This document shows, piece by piece, positions 22,311-34,480 of a stretch of 64,000 nt of DNA; position 1 is the first letter of the stretch; every line of letters begins with the position of its first letter. The notes beneath the pieces were generated by a model that was not told the DNA's origin, made no database searches, and saw only the letters and a program-made list of their open reading frames with translations. This stretch comes from Dromaius novaehollandiae (Eukaryota; Chordata; Aves; Casuariiformes; Dromaiidae): NCBI RefSeq assembly GCF_036370855.1, contig NC_088130.1:70966941-71030940 (forward strand), in the 5' to 3' direction. The translations under genes were made by a program, and so were the position numbers.

Positions 22311-23110
22311 ATGGCACTGGCGAGCGGGAGGGAGGCGGCAGCAGAGGCCATCGCCCACGGGGACGGCAGCTCACGGCGTTTCGCAGAGAGCCTGGGCTAG
22401 CGCGGCCCTTGCAGACCCGGGTCCGGCCCAGGCAGAGCTCGTCCCGCCAGGGCGCGAGGGAAGGGCCGGCCGGGAGGGTTCTCCTCCGCCGTCCGGGTGC
22501 GAAGCCGCCCTCCCCCGGCACGGCTGCAGGCTTTCTGCCGCGGCCAGCCGAGCTGCCCGACGGAGCGGTCCCTTCCGGGGAGCCCGGCAGCGAGGGCCAC
22601 CGCAGGACCCACCTTTCCCGAGGAAGGGCTGGGACCGCGGGCGACCACCGCGGGGCAGAAAGCGCTTTGCCAGCAAAGCGAGACACAATAAAAGCGATTC
22701 CACCGAAACTGAGGCAGCCCGTCGTAGGTCGTTTCCACCTCACTTGCAGGATTACTCCCTCTGGGAATGCATCTTCCAGGCGCTTAGCAGCGGCCACATC
22801 TGCAAGGGGGGAAAGGGACCGTTTCACTGAGCTGACAAAAAGCTGAAAGCGACCGGAGCGTGCGGAGGGTTCAAGCCAGGCTGCACCACGCAGCAGCCCC
22901 CGGCCTTCGCCCTGGGGGGGTCGCAGACCCCCCCGCCAAAACGCCGCCGGGCCAAGCGGTGCCGGTGCCGCAGGCACGTGGCGCGGGGAGCACCGGGGAT
23001 GCGGCCGGCTCCTCCCGTGCGAGACGAGGAGCGCGGCGCCCGCCCTGCCGGCACGCGCCACGGCTGCAGCCCCTGCACCCCCCCATTCTCCGGTGTCGCC
23101 CCAAAGCTTT
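22310..23110. other. Orphan CpG island with long open frames
   Basis: About 800 bp of very GC-rich, CpG-dense sequence stands between AT-richer flanks, 4 kb beyond the ONECUT2 3' end. The minus strand is open for 386 codons (22096-23256) and the plus strand for up to 195. The residues are Pro/Arg/Ala/Gly-rich with no motif or similarity I recognise, as expected for GC-rich noncoding DNA. It most likely marks a regulatory element or a promoter of a noncoding transcript. Confidence 0.6.
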
Positions 23111-24239
23111 GGAGGGTGAAAAAGAGCCAGGAAGCAGCTGTTTCCAGCCCCACTGAGCCCTGCCCCAAATACATCTTGTTCGGCAGCATGAACATACCGG
23201 GTAGGAAATCTTAAAACATTTATAACCTGGTGGTGCATGCGGTCGCGATGAACCAATTAGTGGGAAGACTCTGGGATGATCTCCTCTCGAAACATGCGCG
23301 TGAGGCTATTTCAGAGCCGCGGCAGAAGGAGTGCTTGGGAAGCGGCCAGGTTGGCTTCGTTTACATAAAAAGATTTTACTTCAAGCTAGTTGAGAAGCGG
23401 AAGTGTTCAGCAGAGGAACCCAACAGGCAGCACTGGATCCTTCAAATCTTCCTTTTGTCCCAGTTTTAACCGCGTTGGGGCTGTGCACGGTGGCCGTCCT
23501 GCACGGGCTGAGCACAGGTAGGGACCACGTCTTACACTGCTTTCTGAGGACGTTACAGCCCTTCCCGAGATTTTTCCTTCATTGATCTAAATTTACCGGC
23601 TTATGTTTGAACTGAATTTGGACCTGCAAAACACAGCAATATGATCCCCAAAAGGATGTTAAACAGTTGTACTTCTTTTTTTTGGAAGATCTCTAAATCT
23701 GCATTACAAGGGGACCACAGAAGACGAGCGCAGGAGCTGAGGCGTGTTTTGGTGGAGTCACGGGAGGGAAGGACCTTCATCTCTGAGACTGCCCTGTTCC
23801 TCTGCACAGATGGCAGCTGAAAACCTCCCGGGGCAAAAATCACTTTTTTGTCACTTTGTTGCTTCTGTCAGTTTAAGGTCAGGACATTTACACTCGGTTC
23901 CACGCTCAGGTTTTGCATGCCGCGTGGAGAGGATCGATTGCCCTGCCCATGTTTGAACAGTTTATTGCTGCGAATTCCCCTAGTCTCTCTCTTCCTGAAT
24001 CCTACCAGGGCTCGCATGATTATTCCGAGATAAAATATTTTTAAAACACAGTTTTGTCACTAAAGTTAAAAAAGAAACACACAACGTTTATGGAAAATGA
24101 GTTTTTCTTACCGGTTGCATGTTTCCCATCGCCACGTGAAAAGCGCAGCTCTTGGTGTGTGAAACCTGACCGTGCGTTACTGCAATAACACGGTTTTACA
24201 ACAGGTTCCCACTACAGTAACAGCTCTAACAGCACGACA

Positions 24240-25110
24240 CACTATTAGTCGTCCGACAGCGGTGCCGGCGGAGGTGGCTTTGGACAGTCCTCCCGAGGGC
24301 TGGATGCGGGGCCCTAAATACCGCTCTGGAAAGGGTCGGTGAGGCCGCAAGCCAGGCTCCCGCCCACGCTCTCCTGCTCTCCCACCCGCGTCCTCGCCTG
24401 GCGCAGGTCTGCCGCGGCCCCGTAGCAAGCCCCCAGCTTGAGGCCGCGCGGGAGGACCAGAGCGCGCGGAGCGTCCCCGGAGCGCGGAGTGCGGAGCGCC
24501 TCGGCACGGGCCGTGGGCAGGGCTGCCGTCCCCGATCCCGCGGTGACGTGACTCCCGGAGCCGCTGCAGCCCGCTTAACGGACCTGCGAGGCGGATGGGA
24601 TCCGTACGTGCTTCCGTAGCCAAGACCTCTGCACAGCTTTACCTGCCGCACCGGGAACAGCCCGGGGCTTTTCCACAGCCTCCGGCCGGCCGGCTCTGGA
24701 GCGTTCCTGCAGACCACCCCTGTCCGCCCGCAGCGCATCCCACAGACGGACATAACAGTCCTTTGCAAAGGAGGGTGAAGGACAGTCACCTCTGCTTACA
24801 CGCAGGAAAACAGGGCAAAAAAATTGCTGACAGCAAAACAAGCAGTGCAAGTTCTCCGAGACGTCCCGCACGGAGCTCAGCCCTGAAGTTCAAGCACCCG
24901 AGACCGTGCTACAGGCAAGCACAGCAACAGAGCCCGGATCCTTCTCCATGCTCCGGCACGGCTACGTGGAGCTGAGAACAGCGGGCAGGAACACAGGCTC
25001 TAGGCTTCCAGACACCCCCTCCTCCCTTTGCAGGCAGCCCTGGCCTGTATCTCGAGATGCAGCACTGCAGATGCTGACGTTTAAGGGGCTTTGCCCCCAC
25101 CCCCGGTAAC
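24240..25110. other. CpG-rich region, function unknown
   Basis: CpG-dense from about 24240 to 24760, fading to moderate GC by 25110. Open frames up to 187 codons on the minus strand lack recognisable features. Together with 18.7-19.7 and 22.3-23.1 kb it forms a series of GC islands flanking ONECUT2. Confidence 0.5.
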
Positions 25111-27551
25111 TCATCTTTCCCATGGATCAATATAGGGGGAACCTCGCCTCTGGTTTGAAGACCAGAACAACACACACTGACTTGTCCTCAAAAATCACAG
25201 CAGTTCATTCCCCAAATAAGCCCTGTAAACCCGAGGCTGTAAAAGCCCCCACAGGCACTTCCAGGCCTTTCCCAGGGATCCCGACTCTTGGAAGCTTTGG
25301 CCTTTGACAGACACTCTTCTTTACAGATCTCTCCCTTCTGCACGCCTCACGCTGGCTAGAAGTTATTTGACACTTTTTTTTGCACCTAAAAGGCCACTTT
25401 TCCGTCTTTCACTCCTGGGAGCGTGCTGCAGGCCCCTCGGGGCAGGGTCTCCCCAGCCAGGGTAAAGGACGATGGGCGCTCAGTCCTGCAGGCGATTTCA
25501 CAGGACCCGGACCCCGCGCATGCGCTTAATGATTCTCCACAAAACGCAGTTTCAAAGACGTAAACGGGAGGGGGCTGGAAAAGAGATCGCAAAGCGGCGT
25601 GAAAGCGTTCTCGTAATGGGTGACGCCTGAGATCGGTGTCGGTGGTGCTGCACATCCCGGCCCCGGGCGATCTCTCCCTGGAAACAACGCTCAGACTGCT
25701 CACACCCTGCTCTGAAAACTTCTCCTGCTTTCAGAAAACGTCGAATTACCTTCACCAAGGAAGTCTCCCGAGTACCCGCCTGCACAGAGGGCTCCACCGG
25801 ACTCGACTCCAGAGAGGAAACCGGTTCTTGCTGCTGGCACACCTGGAAAGTGCCGGTATGGCAAGTCTCCTCTGCTGCATAACTTTCCATACGGTCATGG
25901 CCAGGCCTTTCCACGATCACTGCCTATATATGAGCATGTTCATCCCCCTTTACGGGCTGCCTGTGATCAAAATGCCACTTTTACCCACTGTCTCCTTGAG
26001 AAACCAACCAGGGTGCTCGGTCTAAGAGCAGCCCGTGTGGACCTCCTGGCCGGAACATTTAATCTCACATATAGGCAGAGGACGGAAAGAGCCCCTGCCC
26101 TGAACAAGTGGGTGGTATTTACTCTGCCTTTCGAGGCACTCCAAGGCTTAGCAACTCGGCGCAGAATACCGCAGTGAATCTGTCAAGATGAACTTTACGG
26201 TAATGATTGCCGTGTTTGACTCTAATGCGATCATGGCATGAATCACTTCTGAATGCAGATGAAGTGGCTGGGAAAGGAATTTTTTTACCTACGGTATTGA
26301 TGTCTTTTTCAATCCAAATGGTCAGCCAACATTTGAAGCTGGTTTCTCTGTATTTTCCCGTGTACTTTCGGAGTCAACCCATCGCTTTTTCACGCCTAAG
26401 TTAGCGCCAGCCAATACCCATCTGCAGCCCCCGGCACAGGGCGTTCAAGGGCACAGCTCTGCTGTCGAGCAGAAGCAGCACAGCCACGCTGGCACTGCAC
26501 CAGCCCGAAGCTAATCTCCCAGCTGAGTCTATCAGCTCGGGCTGCGCTTTCATTGATTGCGGCAGCCCGGCTCCTGGGCTGCGCGGAGCAGGGGCAGACC
26601 AAGCCCACACGTGCCTGCGGCGATCTGTGCAGGCAGGTCCTACGCTGTCCAGCAGCCCTGCGCTGAGCTCTGCTTCGGACGGAGGTACGGGCTCGACTAC
26701 CGGATCTGCTCCCACTACCAACACCGAGCAGTGCGGAGCAAACCTACCGTTTCAGTAATGTTTGAGCCAACCTGTTAAGCTACGCTCAAAGCATTTTGGA
26801 GGCCATATAAACAATACAGGAATAACGGGGAAATGCAGTCCTCCCATGAAAAGAAAAGCACTCTGCCAGCTGGAGAAGAGGAAAGGAAAATGTGAAGAGA
26901 GTAAACTGTCTACAGGCACAACAGCAATGCAGATTATTAGCATTAAGCTTACACTCGTTTCAGCCAGGTTTGGAAGGAAAGCTGCATCCCATGAGGATGT
27001 GTTGTTATCAGGCACCTGCATTTCTTTCTGGGGAACAGCAGAAGCTTTTATAATGCCACTGGCTTTTCTATAGCAAACGTTGCATGCAGGTGCTTAAGCA
27101 AAACAGCCAGGAAGAATAATGCATGCAATAAGGAAGGCCTCTTCATAAACAGACTCCTTCCCCGTCTCTGAAATTTGCTTCTTTTCCATTCAAAAGATAT
27201 ATTAAAGATACTCTATTAAAGATAAAAGCCTGTGGAAAATTCGGGCCCCTGGTATATAGCTCTTTGGACACAAACATGCCCCCTCAGCACACACAGGCAT
27301 CAAGGGCTGGTCTGCACTGACGCACGTGCCATGTGCACGCGTGACGGGCAGCGCTGCTGTGTGCGTGCATACAACGCTGGAAGTCAGGCACCGGCGGGGC
27401 AGCCGCCTCGCCAGGAAGAGCTGGCCGTGCTGCGCCCCGCGGTTCGCTGCTCAGGAGCAGTATTTCACCGGTAACGGCAGCGATGCGAAGCGTGGGGGGC
27501 ACCGCAGACAGCAGCGGTGTTCCTGGCGCTCAGGTGTAAAGGACCGATGTG

Positions 27552-27597
27552 CCTGCACACGCAACGCACACGCAACGCACACGCAACGCACACAGGA
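27552..27597. repeat. Short 11-bp tandem repeat
   Basis: About three and a half copies of an 11-mer, CACGCAACGCA, in a CA-rich context. Confidence 0.8.
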
Positions 27598-28624
27598 AAA
27601 GTAAGGTCATCTCCGCCTAGCAGAAGGCGTACCCATCAGAAAAATGCCTTTCAGATTCCCTACATTTAAAACCTCTACAAGTGACTCAAGGGTCCATCTC
27701 AGAAAAGCATAATGGCAGGAAGCCATAATATATTAAAACAGTAGATTAAAACAAACAAGAACATTTTGGATCGGATTACACATCACTCTCCTCACATCTG
27801 ACAACAGAAGAAATCAAAGGCAGTAAAAGACGATCGTAGACCATAATGGTCTAATAACTCTGTGATAAAAGTGCTTGTGGGAGTATGCTGTGACTAGCTC
27901 AGCACAGTCCTCAGGATACAAAGCAATCCTTAAATTCACAGTGGTGTACTCAAGAGCATTACAGCTTAAGTGCTCATTTAAGACTTCCTTGAAAATGCAA
28001 CATGCTCACTTGAGAAACGTAATTAGGCCTCAATTGTGGGTGATGTTCACACATTATGGATCATCCTTAAAAATGACAGGAAAAGGATGATGGAGGGCTC
28101 TGGATTCTGCATTACAACTTCCTCTCCATCATCCCAGAAAAAAAAAATCTACTAATAACGCACCCACAGCGTTTCTCACACAGGGGTGTGCTTTCTTTCA
28201 GCTGTGTTAATATCTGAAGGTAAGATGGTAATACTGCTGCAGCTATTCTAAAAGATTAATTACTATATTCATCCATGAGCATGACAGTGACACCTAAAAA
28301 TACATGTAATGCACAAAAATGCCATCCACCATTATTGCTTATCCTACAGAAACGTTCTGCTTTCCCCACGCAAAGCCAGGCCACATTTTGGTGGGTCCTG
28401 TGCAGGCCTGTAGCAGGAGGCTGTCCACCCGCCCAGCCTCGTTAGCCTCGCAGCCTGCTGAGACAGCGACTGAGACGATGCGGTGACTCTCCTAAAGGTA
28501 CACGGCAAGCAAAACTGTCTGCCAGACGCTGCTTGAAGAAGCACACAGCTCTTGCAACTTCTCAGCCAAGTAAGTGCGAAATCTCCTTTTTCAGTAGTTT
28601 TGGGTCACTGGATTCCCTCCCTCT

Positions 28625-28642
28625 CCCCCCCCCCCCCCCCCC
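28625..28642. repeat. C18 homopolymer
   Basis: Eighteen consecutive C residues followed by GCCATGCCCAG. It superficially resembles a 3' splice site, but no exon can be recognised after it. Confidence 0.95.
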
Positions 28643-31600
28643 GCCATGCCCAGTAAATTATTTGAAGACTCTTCTTCCTGTCCGGGTTCCTATTCTGTTA
28701 AATAAAGAGAAGCAACAACAACCTTCTGCACAGAAACAGACAGTAGTAGCAACCCAATTACGAATTGCAAATCCTGCACGTCAGTTTGATGACTGAGCTA
28801 TTTGGTTAGATTTGGAGTGGTTTGCAAAGGTTGCTAAGGGCGCTCAGGTGCCCGCTGCTGCTGCATGAGCTCTCAAAGCCACCCCATCGGACACCTCATC
28901 CAGCTATCAATACAGCAGTCTTTTTTCCATTCCTGAGCTCCAAATCTGTTTTGCCTTCTCCCCTTCCACACCATATTGTGTGTCCTGGAGCTGAACAGGA
29001 TTGACTGAAGCATCGCTTCCGCATCATTTGGCATCATGGATTTCAATCCAGTATTGAAGATCTTTCGAGAGGTTGAAACTTCTATCACCTTCCTGTCATC
29101 TGCATCTGATTCCCGCAGTGCCGTCCCGGCTGGCTGCTGGGTGCTGGCAATGCACCCGCTTTGTCGTCAGGAACAGCACCGTCTGGGCGAGGGCCGGTAG
29201 ATTAATGTTCACCTCATCCATCACAGACAATCTCCGTACCGCTAACTAGGCTCAAGTCAAGATTCCTCTTATTTCCAATAAGTCATTGGCAGGCCTTGAT
29301 GTACTTCAGGCCAGTTTTTCAGTTTCCACTAGCTGCCAGATATGGAGGCATCGATGGTAGAAGCACTGGAAAAGAATTTGCCTGAAATAGGGCATTTGCA
29401 CAACATATCACCTCAGTACAAAATACGATGCACTTTCCTGAAGAAACATGGAATACAGAAAACATTTTCCTTTGTGCACAGTTATCTGAGGCGTCTTTTG
29501 GAAAGACCTGGACGTGCTGCTTTCCCGTGAACACAGACCATGATGAAGTGAACAGTTTGCAGAGAAGATGGCGAAGGCTGGGGGACAGGCTGCCAGACTG
29601 CAGATACCACACACAAACTCATACTTCTTTTTTTCCTTTTGCAAGAGCACCATTTTTCTTTCATGTGATCACTCCCTGCCTGCTTTAGAGCTTGTCAAGG
29701 GAAGAGTACCCAAATGTCAGGGGAGGAGTATACAAACACACTGACTCTAAATAACGACAGCTTGAAACGACAGAGCCTGTAAATAAATCAGATGTTTTCT
29801 TTATTACAGAATTCAAAACTTACCCTGGCAGAAAGCAAACACCTTTATTTAAACCAGCATACTACTGAGATGGTTAATACTATCTTCTAAGGAAAAGTCA
29901 AATTAAGACCTTTATATGTTTCCTATTTTTCTGCAATAAAACTGTATTCAGTTTCTTTCATGTTAAGAACAAACTTCCAAATTAATTTCAAGTAATAGCA
30001 AAGCTTCAATTCAGCTTTCATTCCTTTTCAACTATTTCTCTCTTGCTTTTTTTCCCTCCTCTCACAAAACCCAAAAGAAAACAAAATTTGTAAACTTCAG
30101 TTACTACTTTTGTTTGAGCAGCAAAATTTTTGAAAGAGGTAAAAATTGTCACTGCTTTCAGTAAGACATCTTTGTTGGCAAATGTGTTTTCACTCAGCTC
30201 CATCTGTGGTGGTTTTGGATGGAGGAAGGAAAAGATGCACAGAAATTCCCAGCTGATTCCCCGGCTGGACATCTCTCTGAAGGAGCCAGCTGCCAGCAGC
30301 CATGGATCTACGTAAGCACTGCTGGCACTACAGTGGATCACCTTAGATGATTCCTACTCTGCCAAACACCAGGTCTAAAGACACACGGTGAGGCAAGGTG
30401 TGGAATTCCCAAAGCTGGACTCGTGCCACCTCCCCTAGGCGACACGCGCAGGTGCCCGGGAGGCAGAGCGGAAGGCACCGCTCCGCAGCCTGACTCAGGT
30501 CTGGATCAGCTGAGGCCTTCTGGAGACGTCGATGTCCCCCCCTCGCCTGTACAGGGGGACAGAAGCAACCAGGCTCCTCATTTAAGTGCCCACAGTCGGG
30601 CTGAGGCTGCATCTCTGCGGCCCTGATTCTAACCCAACTTTCTAGCATGTATACATTTACGGGGGCAAATTTTACAGTGGAGTATTGGGGTGATTTTGTA
30701 TCAAACCATTTTTACCTTACAGGAGTGTTGCAATTATTGCTTTGACATGAACGACTTCTGTGGGAGTGCTGTCAGGATCTGGCTAGAAAATAAAAAGATT
30801 GCAGTAAGAAAGGTTCTTTCCAAATACACAAATCGGGAAGTCAAAATTATTTTGTGCCTTAATACTCAGTATTTTATATATCACTAATTCCACTCCAACC
30901 TTAAACAGAAGGGAAGAAAAGAACTCAACACTTGAAATATCCATTTGCTATCATTTGAAACCTTGTTCCTCAGTACCTCAGGGTCTGGTCATAGCCCACT
31001 GAAACGAAGAGATCCCACTGATGCAGCAGGCATCAAACTGGGTTCTTAATTCTCTTAATTAAACTCCTGGTAGCTGCAATGTTGCAATTAGCAAACACAT
31101 TTGCAGGGAACATCAGGACTTTATTTACTGAATATATAAGTCCCATCTGGCCCCCCTTGCATATTCTCAGTCCACTTAAGATTGTCAGAACACGTCCAGT
31201 GATTTCACAGAAACACATTTTTTGCCGTATTATATATTGTTCTAAGTCTGAGTGCTTTATGCCCAGCTTGGCAGGTACAGTACAGACCAACAGAATGAGT
31301 CACAGCAGCACTGCTAAGAAACAATAAATTGTTCAGCATAACTTGAGATACTGTTAGCCTAAATCATAAACATAGTCTCAGTAATCTCTAAATCTCACTA
31401 TCTTCAGTTTGTCTCTACCTCTGCTAACAGAAGTAGGAATTTTCTGCAAGTGCTGTAGTTTTATTTAACAAGCTGTCTTGACAGAAATCATACTGGCATA
31501 ATTATCCAAGTTAGTACGTTGACTTCAAATTAAATACTTACCCCTGACAGAGTTAACAGCAACAGATTATCTCAACAGCAAAATAAATTCTGAAAATCTT

Positions 31601-34139
31601 GAGCAAAATCCTGCTCTCATGCAAAGCCCTGCCACTACGTCTTCTGTGGATCTCCCTCCTTCCCTTTATCGCAAGTACATTTTCACGTTTGCGGTACAAG
31701 CTCCACAATACCTGGATTTTGGGTTCAGTACAACCTCCCTATCATCCTCTCCTCAGCCCGCCCCTTGTTCAGACGATCACATCTCAGTTGTGCCTCTCCC
31801 TTTAAACTGCATCCATCTGTTCTGCGGTTTGAGGTTTTTCAAGGCCCCTCTGACATGGCATTAGGTGCACCAGCATCTCTGCCTGGGAAAACTGTTTGGG
31901 CTGGGATTTCTATTTATAATGGCTTTTTTCAGATCCTGCAGCTGTTATGCTTCCAGCTCCACTGGAGTATTTCTCCTCTCTCCTGCGGTGTAAGGTATTC
32001 TCACCACCACGGAGTGTAAATGTGCCTTCATATGCGTTTCTGAGAGACCCCTGAAACCTCTCCAGAAATCAGTTCAAGATAATTTTGGTCTTTAGTACAT
32101 TGTGAGTGATGTATTTTGACATCAAGGTAATGAGACAGAGGTCTGACTTTTAACTCCGCGTCCTTCGCTGTGGGCCAGGTCCTCAGAGGGCTGCGTCCTT
32201 ATAGCCGTCACCGAGGCTAGTGAGAAATACCCAATGCCCGGCACCATTAAGCATCTGCTCTGTTGTATTTGCTCCGATCTCAGCAGCTCACACTATTTTG
32301 CTCTGCACTGAAATGCTAACTAGCCACAAACACAGCCGTACCTTATTTCAAATAGATTTCCTCTTTTCAATGACAGTGTTCTGCGTTTTTAAAACAAAAA
32401 CGGCACAATACAGCACTTTTCTTTTTGAAGTTACTTACTGCAGTATTTAAGGTACCATGAGTTTTCCTCTGCTCCCCATTACTGGTGACAGTGAAACATA
32501 GGCTGGAGGAGTTCTCAGATCGTTCTGCCCGGGACGAGAAGCCACACGTCACTCAACAGAGAGAGACTGTCCATACTGGAGTAAACTATTTCTCCCTCTC
32601 ATGACGGGCAGCGCAAAAAATACAACACACACATTAAAGATTAACGTACAAATTAAGAACTACTAGTCTGCAGACTCTTGATCACATGGTGGGTTGGCAC
32701 TTACTAGAAACCTGTCCCACTACTGCGAGCAAACTTGCAGCGTTGCTCCAGCACTGATTCTTGACTACAGGATGAACCCAGGCTTTCCTGATCCCGGCTG
32801 ACATCTAGCCCTTATTCCCCACCCCATGAATGATGTGATCTCGGCTAAAGTCCTGTCCTCCGAGAACAATAGGAATGACACCTTTAGAGCTTTTGCCCTG
32901 CTTTATGGCCTCATGATCTCTTGGCCTTTGGAGTTCAAATGTCACATCAGGCAGCAGGCAGGCAGTTTTTGATGTAACCTCTGAACTCTGAGGGATAAAA
33001 GACTGCGATTCTCAAAGAGACAATCCATCTCTGTGTGGTCAAACGAAGAACGCCGTTCAATCAGACCATCGAATGCAAATTAAATAACATTTTCCTGGCA
33101 CTTACTGGTGAATCCAAATTTAGAAGGAAAGCAAAAAACAGATTTTAAACCTGCTCCAAATTTATAAATCAAAGTGTTTCACGTGCAAGAGAAGAACTTG
33201 CCTGCGTGGTAGTAGAAAGGTTTAAAGGTTATGAATTACAATAAATCACTTGCACAGCATGCAATAGATTTATAGACCAGTACTTAAAAAAAACTTGAAA
33301 GATATAGTGCCAGTTACACATCCGCTGGCTGAGGTGCCACTTGCCTTTCCAGCCACCTACAAACCCTTGCTAAGTGACCCAGCGTTAATCGGCACTAGCT
33401 GGCACACGCATTAACGTCCCGGCGTTGCCGTGAGGGACACGGAGGAGCATGCTGAGGAGCAGATGGTATTTGCAGGACAACGCGGCGCGCCTCTGAGCAC
33501 AGCCCTGCTCGGCAGCGGCCAGACGGGGCTCGGCACGCTGCCTCCCGCGAGGGGCAACGCAAAGCGACCCAAGTGAGAGGCACCCGGACCGCATCCCAGT
33601 TTAGCGAGGGGATATGAAAGTAGTTTAAAACCAAACCCTTCAACCAGTCCGTGCTGAGAATAAAATGTGAGGAGTCAGTCTGTCCTGTCCCGGTTTCGGG
33701 GTCTGCCTGCCCACCGTGACGCAGGTGGCAGAACAGGAAAGCAGGCGGACACTTACTGCCTTTATAAGTAATGACAACCGTGTGGATATTTCCTTAGAAT
33801 CTGAAAATATACTTGTAGTGGGTGGTTTCCATTTCTAAGAGGTTATTAAAAGGTAAAAGTGAGTTTAATGTATTTGCTGTCAACAGGACATGAATATTCA
33901 TCCTCCTGCAACCTAAACTGCTCTCTCTCTCTCCACCGCAAAACGACCTCGATGCCAAGACAATCTCATAAATTCCCAGAATGAGTTTAAGAAAAATACG
34001 TTTAAGTAGTTTAGGGAAAATATGTTCAACGCTTATTTAGAAATACAAACATACCTATTGAGAGCAGCTTTACAAAAATTGTATTTCGGTCGAGTTCTAA
34101 ACAAATTTAAATCAAGCAATGACAAATCACCGCAATTGA

Positions 34140-34480
34140 ACCTCCAGCGCGGGCAGGGGCAGCTGCCGCTCCGGGCCCCGGCAACGCGAGGCGGCGAGCC
34201 CACAGCTGCGGGCGCAGGAGCTGCCCCCCTCGACGGGCACCGGCCGCCCGGCAGCTCTGCCCGCGCCGCAACCTCCCCTCCGCGCCGAGGGGCTCGCGGC
34301 GGCTGCCGAGGAGCGAGCGGCTTCGCGCCCCTGAGGACAGGATCCCCCGCACAGGCCTTGACAGAAAGCAGCGACAGGCTGATTTACGACTGGTTAATTG
34401 ACCACAATCAGCTTCTCCACAGCAACCGCCAGCGCAGAGCTCTCGCTCCTGCCGAATACGAAGTAGCTTTTCTCCCTCCG
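34140..34480. other. Isolated CpG island in AT-rich intergenic DNA
   Basis: A compact block of high GC and CpG (34140-34340) is followed by a less GC-rich shoulder. The shoulder contains GGTTAATTGACC at about 34394-34405, a near-palindrome resembling an HNF1-type site. Overlapping open frames of 155 and 139 codons on opposite strands are not recognisable. A regulatory element is the likeliest reading. Confidence 0.5.

Larger units (their letters stand above)
25110..34130. other. Intergenic, no gene recognised
   Basis: About 9 kb turns progressively AT-rich after 26.7 kb. Small GC patches occur near 25420-25820, 26400-26720, 27300-27560 and 33400-33600. It contains short tandem repeats and a C18 run. 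Short open frames do not resemble proteins. I see no tRNA, rRNA or intact transposon. Confidence 0.6.

Noticed and set aside
28621-28655. Possible splice acceptor (C18 followed by GCCATGCCCAG)
   Set aside because: No recognisable coding or conserved exon follows; a homopolymer alone is not evidence.
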